A stretch of 64,000 nt of DNA from contig NW_004457736.1 of the NCBI RefSeq assembly GCF_000203815.1, positions 186,001-250,000 of the forward strand. The letters are read 5' to 3'. The translations under genes and the position numbers were made by a program. The number at the start of each line of letters is the position of its first letter. Within the stretch, counting starts at the first letter, position 1. This document shows positions 58,032 through 64,000 of the stretch, piece after piece. Source of the DNA: Cavenderia fasciculata (Eukaryota; Evosea; Eumycetozoa; Acytosteliales; Cavenderiaceae). Under the pieces are notes generated by a model. The model was not told the DNA's origin. It saw only the letters and a program-made list of their open reading frames with translations, and searched no databases.

Positions 58032-59185
58032 TTAAATTTTGGTAATAATGGTGATTGGTGGTAACATTGGATCTTGAGTCTTGATAACCTTTTCAATCTT
58101 GAAACCAACCGAAGAGACGAGGGCTTCCCATTCACGTTCTGATCTTTCTTTTCCTGAAACCAATTGCATCATGGACAAATCCATCCAAGCAACAATGTTG
58201 TAGCAGTTCTTGTTGATGGTATCGAGGACAGCATCAAAGATGTATACCTTGCCACCTGGAAGCATTGCCTTGTGGATCGAGGTAAGAATCTTTTTAGAGT
58301 GTTCATCATTCCAGTCGTGCAAGACACGTTTGATGGTGTAGAGGTTGGCAGGTGGGACAGCCTCAAAGAATGATCCTTCTACCTCTTTGAATCTTGGGTC
58401 AATGTTTTGACGTTCCAATAACTTGTTCTTTTCACATACATATGGTAAATCAAAATTAATACCAGTCTTGATAGTTGGATTTTGTCTAAGAATTTCTTGA
58501 ATAAAACTAAAAGAAAAGATAAAAGAAAAGACAAAGAAAAAGACCAAAGAAAAAGACCAAAGAAAAATATTATTAATCTCTCATTACATTTGTTTGATTA
58601 TTTGTTTGTTTGTTTGTATACATACACTCCTTGAGAACCACCAATATCACAAACAGTATCGAAACCCTTGAAATCACCAGTGGCTACGACACGTTGGTTA
58701 ACATAGTTGGTGTAACCAGACATACCCTTACGGAAACGGAGACCTTCTTCTGGCTTTTCTCTCATGTAGTCCCAGTAGTCACCTTGGATGCCAAGAGAGG
58801 CGTATGGTTGGGCGCTGCCAGTCTTGACAGTGTCGAGGAAGTTCTCCCATCCACGGTAATGGTCAAAGTTGCACTTTAAGAGGATGATGTTACGGACATT
58901 CTCGTTGAGCAAGAGCTTTGAGTGTTCGGTTTGAGTAAAGTAGCCATACTCTTCCTCTTCGTGGAAAATGCTCATGGTGGTGAGGGCACGCATCAAACGG
59001 TAGAGGAACTCGCCGTTGCAACCAATGGTCTTGGCAATGTCAAAGGCACTCTTACGACCTTCCTTGAGATGTGAGGCAATGTCCAACTCGGCGGCAACGT
59101 GCAATGATTTGGCTCTGGTAAATCCATTAGCAATATCAATCAAATCATTGATTGTTTGGAATTCCGAATCTTTTGAGCTCATCAT
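58032..59185 (-). CDS. SAM-dependent O-methyltransferase (COMT-like), 344 aa
   Basis: Exons on the minus strand are 59185-58626 and 58506-58032, split GT|T, giving 345 codons including the stop. The enzyme transfers methyl from S-adenosylmethionine to a hydroxyl of a small molecule. The N-terminal dimerisation domain has FTRAKSLHVAAELDIASHLKEG. The SAM loop is VCDIGGSQGVFIQEIL, with VEGSFFEAVPPANLYTIKRVLHDWNDEHSKKIL containing the likely catalytic His-Asp. The C-terminal ERSEREWEALVSSVGFKIEKV is also typical. Dictyostelids have several such enzymes, including the one that makes DIF-1; whether this one makes DIF-1 cannot be told from sequence. N-terminal codons are C-ending. Confidence 0.93.
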
Positions 59186-59260
59186 GTTTTAGTACTTTTA
59201 TGGATTAATTTAAAGTTGATTAATATTTAAAGAGATAATTTATGTATTTATATAAAAAAT

Positions 59261-59284
59261 GAATGAATGAATGAATGAATGAAT
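59261..59284 (+). repeat. (GAAT)6 microsatellite
   Basis: Six GAAT units lie 76-99 bases upstream of the minus-strand O-methyltransferase start, probably in its leader or promoter. Confidence 0.9.
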
Positions 59285-59462
59285 AATGGTTAATTATGTG
59301 TATGTATAAGTTGTTTTGGAAAAAGACAGATTGAATTGAATTGCGATGGTGATGAGAATTATTAAGAGCTTTGTTGTTGTTGTTGTTGTCTCTGTCTTTG
59401 TGTGTGTGTGTTGTTCTCTTCCTTCCTTAATTATTATAGGTGTGCTGCCCATTTAACTTAAC

Positions 59463-59503
59463 AACCACCCCTCTATTTTTAACACATCTAGAGAGGGGTG
59501 GTT
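59463..59503. promoter_or_regulatory. perfect 12-bp inverted repeat, G/C-rich
   Basis: AACCACCCCTCT (59463-59474) pairs exactly with AGAGGGGTGGTT (59492-59503) around a 17-base A/T-rich loop. It lies about 280 bases upstream of the O-methyltransferase start. The GGGTGG core resembles the G-rich boxes used by developmental factors in D. discoideum, so it may be a paired binding site. That reading is inference. Confidence 0.55.
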
Positions 59504-60267
59504 TTCTACCAGAAACCCCCTCAACTCTTTATAAAATGTGTTTGTTGTTGCATCTGGGAGACTGCTGCTACTGATATAGATGCGAATATTTAAATTAAAT
59601 AGAAACAATGCTATCTGGCTCTCTTTTTGATTGTGTGTGTGACTATTTATGATTGGGCTATGTGCATTTAAAATTGCTTGCTTCTGTGTGTGAGGTTGTA
59701 AAGAATGATGATGAATAAGAAGACAGAAGGGTTTTTTGAAATGAAATGAACAGAATACAATGAATTAATGGTGGTATGCTATAGTGAAAGTGTGTATCTT
59801 TATCATCTCCTACATCATTGTATATCACAAACAACAACAAGTCCTATATATGGGGTTGTTTAAATATTTGTTGTTTTGTAAATCTTTGATCATATCATAT
59901 CTGCTGCTGGTGGTTGGAAATGGTGTGTAGTACTGTTTATGGTGCGAGATGGTTGTATATACAATACTGTTTCCTGCTGTGTAAGTATTACAACTACTGT
60001 AATTGTAAGAATAAAGATTGAAGTTGCATCAATGTAAAATTGCCTATGAGAGCTGGTTGGTTGATCCTCATTTAATTTTAAAAAATATCTGTCAATCTCA
60101 TGATCTAATTTAGAGAAAGGGGGGGAGTAGACTTTACTCTTCATTTACAAGACATAACACACAATCAACAATATTAATCAATGGTCAGTAGTAGTAGTAG
60201 TAGTTAGAGTCCCTATTTACATATATAACTTACTAATATCTACTCTCAAATGTACTACATTATCTCT

Positions 60268-61848
60268 ATGAATCAATCAACTACTATCTAGAGTTCAATA
60301 CTTATCAAGAATGGTACAGTAACCAATGATGATCATCAATGTAAATCAGATGTATTAATCATTGATGGAAAGATTAAAGATGTCGGTTTGAATCTAGTTG
60401 CTCCTGCTGGAGTACAAGTAGTTGATGCTACTGATAAGTTGGTCATCCCTGGTGGTATTGATCCACATACTGTATGTCTCATCAAACAAACAACTCAAGA
60501 GAGATAATTTTATACTAACTTTATCTTTATCTATTAGCACTTTCAATTACCATTCATGGGAACAGTTGCAGTAGATGATTTTAATATTGGTACACAAGCA
60601 GCTGTTTCAGGAGGAACTACATTTGTAATTGATTTTGTCATTCCAACCAAAGGACAAAGTTTGTTGGAAGCATACGACCAATGGAGATCATGGGCTGACC
60701 CCAAGGTCAACCACGACTATGGATTACACGTTGCTATCACATGGTGGGGCGAGCAGGTCAGTCGTGAGATGGAGATTTTGGTCAAGGAACGTGGTGTCAG
60801 CAGCTTCAAGGTGTTTATGGCCTACAAGAACGCATTCATGGTCAACGACGAAGAGATGTATCATATTTTCAAGAGATGTAAAGAGTTGGGAGCTTTGGCC
60901 CAAGTTCATGCCGAGAATGGTGATCTCGTGCTCGAGGGACAAAAGAAGATTTTGGCAATGGGTATCACTGGTCCTGAAGGCCACGAGCTTTCCAGACCAG
61001 AAGAGTTGGAGGCTGAAGCAACCAATCGTGCCATCACTATTGCCAACAGTGTCAACACACCAGTCTATATCGTTCACGTCATGAGCAAGGGTGCTGCCGA
61101 AGTCATCCGTCATCACCGTGGAAAGGGTCATCGTGTTTTTGGTGAGCCTATTGCTGCCGGTCTCGGTGTTGATGGTCAACAATGCTGGAATCACGATTGG
61201 AGACATGCTGCTGCCTATGTCATGGGTCCACCAATCCGTCCAGACCCAACCACCAAAGAGTACTTGATGGACATGTTGGCAACTGGCGACCTCCATTGCG
61301 TCGGAACTGACAATTGCACATTCTGCGCCGACCAAAAGGCTATGGGCAAGGACGACTTTACCCGTATTCCAAATGGTGTCAATGGTGTCGAGGATCGTAT
61401 GTCGATCGTTTGGGAAAAGGGTGTCAACACTGGAAAGTTGACTGCTTGCGATTTTGTCCGTGTCACATCGACCGCTGCCGCCAAGATCTTTAATGTCTAC
61501 CCACAAAAGGGTCGCATTGCCATTGGATGTGATGGTGATGTTGTTCTTTGGGATCCAAAGGCCACCAAGACCATCTCGGCCGCTACCCATCACCACGCCG
61601 TCGACTTTAACATCTTTGAAGGTATGAAGGTCACTGGTTTGGCCGATACCACCATTGTCGCCGGTAAGATTGTTTGGAGCAACAACAAATTACAAACTGT
61701 CCAAGGCAGTGGAAAATACATTGAAAGTACCGCTTTTGGACATCCATTCCTCGGTATTGAAACACGTGACATTGCTCGTAATGAACTCTTGTTCAAGGTT
61801 GAACGTGAACCTTATACTGGTCCAGTTATTGATTTATCTAAAAAATAA
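60268..61848 (+). CDS. pyd2: dihydropyrimidinase, about 504 codons, with an in-frame TAG near the start
   Basis: Exons are 60268-60471 and 60538-61848, joined in phase 0. The enzyme hydrolyses dihydrouracil and dihydrothymine in pyrimidine breakdown. Metal-site histidines lie in [15 protein letters not shown]. The carbamylated-lysine region is [49 protein letters not shown] and [14 protein letters not shown] follow in family order. From 60292 the frame is open, but codon 8 (60289-60291) is TAG. Upstream, ATG at 60268 gives MNQSTTI, and the total of 504 codons before the stop agrees with dihydropyrimidinase length. I found no alternative first exon with compatible phase. Either the TAG is an error or variant, or a short upstream exon was missed. 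Confidence 0.88.
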
Positions 61849-61966
61849 AATAAAACAATAAATTAAAATAAAATATTATTTGTACAACAACAAGAACAAA
61901 AGAGAGAGAGAGAGAGAAGTGCGTGATGAAAGATTTATTTATTTATTTATTTTTGTTTATATTTAT

Positions 61967-64000
61967 TTATTTATTTTTAACAACTGGAATACTATCAATA
62001 TTGATATGGTGTGGATGTAATAAAGTACACTTGGTATCAATTGGGAATTTTGATTTATCTACAGTGATGAGTACGCGAATGGTTGAGAGTTGTGCATACT
62101 TTTTAGTGACGGCAAGGGCTGGGTCACTGCCAGCAAGATTGTTTTCAATGGATGGCCATGTGATTGTGTTTTCGTCGCTGGAGCCATCATACGAATCCTT
62201 GATAATCATGTTCTTTTCCTTGAGGTCGGCCAAATAGATACGTTGTTCGCAACCAAACATGGGTACCAACACTTGGATAAAGGTGTTGCCACCGGCCATG
62301 ATGACAGCATCGCATTCGGTGGGGTGGTTCTCGAGCAAGACGCAAAGGAACACCTTGTCGGAACGCTCTTGTGCCTTTCTACTGTTCATCTTTTTCTCGT
62401 TACAGTGCTTGGAGATTTGGGTGAGCCATTCGCCGTTGGGGAGGTCCTTTTCGACACGAACACGTAGTGCTTCGGCCTCGCGCACGGCTTGGCTGGCTTG
62501 ATCAGATTTTTCAAGGTCGATGGAGAGCTGCAAGAGACGATGCACGACGATATCGGGGTAACGACGGATTGGAGATGTGAAATGGGTGTAGTGGCCAACA
62601 TTGAGGGCATAGTGGCGCCAGTCGTCTTCATCCACGTCGCCTGTACTAAAGTACTCGGCTAGCTTCATCGAACGTACTGATAACATTTGCATGGCCATAA
62701 AGACGGCGGCATCAGACACCTTTTCACGCAAGCTTATAATAGATGCACCCAAGCTGCCTACAGACGAGCTGTCAATTTCAAAGCCGTGCTTGGCACAAAA
62801 TCCAATGAATCGCTCCAACTTGTTTTGGTTGGGGTCGGGGTGACGACGGAGTAGCGAGTTGGATGGGAAGTACTTGGAGATACGCTTGGCGACTTGCATG
62901 TTGGCGAGAAGCATAAACTCCTCAACCAAGTGGTTACTCTCGTACATGGGATAGATACGGGTCGAGCAAGGGTTACCCTTTTCATCCAACGAGAATGCAA
63001 GCTTGGTGGGGTGGATTGTGAATGCACCATTATCTATACGTTCCTTTCTCAAACTTCTAGCAATATCACGTAATCCTAGAACCGACTTGACAACAGCCTT
63101 TACATTATTACCATACATTGGCTTGACGTCGTCCTTTGGCATAGCTTGATCCCAAGAGGTAGAGATGAGACCTTCGATAATCTTTTGTGCTACACCATAT
63201 GTGAGACGACTGGCCGATTTAATGACCGAACGACCAAACCATTCGTCGAGAATCTCACCGTCCTTGGTCATTGTCCAGACAACCGAGAATGCAAAACGTT
63301 CAACGCCATAGTTGAGAGAGCACAACTCCTCAGACAAGAGTGATGGAAGCATGGGAATGGCACGTTGCACCAAATAAACGGTCGTTGCCTTTTCTTGGGC
63401 GCACTTGTCCAATGCATTGTCCGGAGTGACAAAATGTGATACATCGGCAATATGTACACCGACACGGAAGTTTCCGTCGGGCAACTCTTCGCACGACAAG
63501 GCATCATCGAGATCCTTGGCAGTGTCTGGATCGATTGAACAGATAATCCAGTCTCTAAGATCTCTTCTTTCCTTGTAGTCGTTGGCCGATGGTCTAAAGT
63601 CCTTGGCATCGGCAAGCTTTGGAAGACAATTCATAACATCACGAGAGAATGGTTCAGTGTCGACATGATACTCTTTCAAGAGGGCACGAGTTTCTGGTTC
63701 AATGTCACCACATTCTCCAAATATTACGCCGAATCTACCGACTGGATACATTGATGATTCCTTCCAACTTCCGTATTGAATTGATACTAGTTTGGTTTTA
63801 AATGTCTGTGGTGCCACTCTAAACTCTTGTGGCATTGTTTCTCTAAATACAAGACATCTTGGTAATGTTTGATCCAATGGTGTAAATAATGCAAATGTTG
63901 ATCCTTCCTCCTAAAAAAATAAATTAATATAAATATTTTGAAAAAATATTTGGTTTACATACAGTAACTAAACCAACATGATTCTTGTTATGTTTGGCTT
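61967..64000 (-). CDS. dis3l2: DIS3L2-type 3'-5' exoribonuclease, 3' part (gene continues past the right edge)
   Basis: Minus-strand exons seen are 63963 to beyond 64000, and 63910-61967. The protein degrades RNA processively from the 3' end; DIS3L2 acts in the cytoplasm, notably on uridylated RNA, without the exosome. The visible part includes a cold-shock/OB end (NHVGLVTEEGSTFALFTPLD). The RNB catalytic domain follows with SIDPDTAKDLDDALSC, whose aspartates bind the metals, then VGVHIADVSHFV, LPSLLSEELCSLN, SPIRRYPDIVVHRLL and a C-terminal S1-like region. The lack of a visible PIN domain cannot be judged because the N-terminus is outside the window. RNB features and the VAPQTFKTKLVSIQYGSWKESSMYPVGR segment favour DIS3L2 over DIS3. 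Codons are C/G-ending. Confidence 0.9.

Larger units (their letters stand above)
59186..60267. other. 1.1 kb divergent promoter region, O-methyltransferase and dihydropyrimidinase
   Basis: The stretch holds (GAAT)n at 59261-59284, (GTT)n and GTGT runs near 59370-59412, and a perfect hairpin at 59463-59503 (listed separately). The rest is A/T-rich. The reverse open frame 59890-60144 has no family features and I do not call it. Confidence 0.5.

Noticed and set aside
59890-60144. Reverse 84-codon frame in the O-methyltransferase/dihydropyrimidinase spacer
   Set aside because: It has no family features, lies in A/T-rich promoter DNA, and no splice partner was found.
60181-60204. Alternative first exon (ATG GTC followed by AGT repeats) for dihydropyrimidinase
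   Set aside because: Every GT in it falls in a phase that does not match the CTAG acceptor at 60291, and it runs into its own TAG.

Overview
The window looks like nuclear DNA of a dictyostelid social amoeba. The background is AT-rich. Introns are short and A/T-rich, mostly GTAAGT/GTATGT to TAG. Coding (CAA)n and (AAT)n tracts give long Gln and Asn runs. The set of genes (a classical 375-residue actin, a fused CPSII-DHOase-ATCase, a redA-type P450 reductase, DIF-type O-methyltransferase relatives) fits Dictyostelia. Long intergenic spacers and C-ending codons in several genes suggest a species other than D. discoideum, but I cannot name it.

Layout from left to right: bZIP factor (+); oxalyl/coumaroyl-CoA-ligase-type enzyme (-); PUS7 (-); a 2.1 kb spacer; an MFS-type transporter (+); two tandem copies of a dictyostelid repeat-family gene, both broken (+); actin (+); a decayed SAM-domain gene with 96-bp repeats; P450 reductase (-); an unrecognised conserved-looking small gene (+); proteasome beta-3 (+); F-box/LRR-like protein (+); VPS37 (+); RluA-type pseudouridine synthase (+); MED11 (+); an acidic polyQ coiled-coil protein (-); RRP15 (+); UBE2G1-type E2 (+); a single-pass membrane protein (-); a 2.2 kb spacer with a G21 run; a CAMK-like kinase (+); PRKRIP1 (-); PYR1-3/CAD (+); a degenerate region with a long hairpin; ribokinase (-); a foldback/tandem repeat element; DHX35 helicase (-); UTP23 (+); an unknown protein (-); ALG2 (+); an Asn/Pro-rich coiled-coil protein (-); a structured intergenic segment; a URE2-like GST (+); an O-methyltransferase (-); dihydropyrimidinase (+); and the 3' part of a DIS3L2-type exonuclease (-), which runs off the right edge.

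Functionally this is mostly housekeeping: RNA modification and ribosome biogenesis (PUS7, RluA, RRP15, UTP23), splicing (DHX35, PRKRIP1), RNA decay (DIS3L2), protein turnover and trafficking (PSMB3, UBE2G1, VPS37), glycosylation (ALG2) and pyrimidine metabolism in both directions (PYR1-3 for synthesis, dihydropyrimidinase for breakdown). I see no CRISPR array, rRNA or convincing tRNA, and no intact transposon.

The most notable signals are these. Two unrelated genes (vps37 and dhx35) are each interrupted by a one-base shift at the same sequence, ATAC followed by eight A. An in-frame TAG sits eight codons into an otherwise normal dihydropyrimidinase. A long imperfect hairpin lies at 46.7-46.9 kb. 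A foldback plus tandem repeat with CCCATAA boxes lies at 48.3-48.85 kb. A GC-rich, hairpin-rich segment at 56.8 kb could be an unannotated structured RNA. Exon joins were worked out by hand from splice signals and reading phase.
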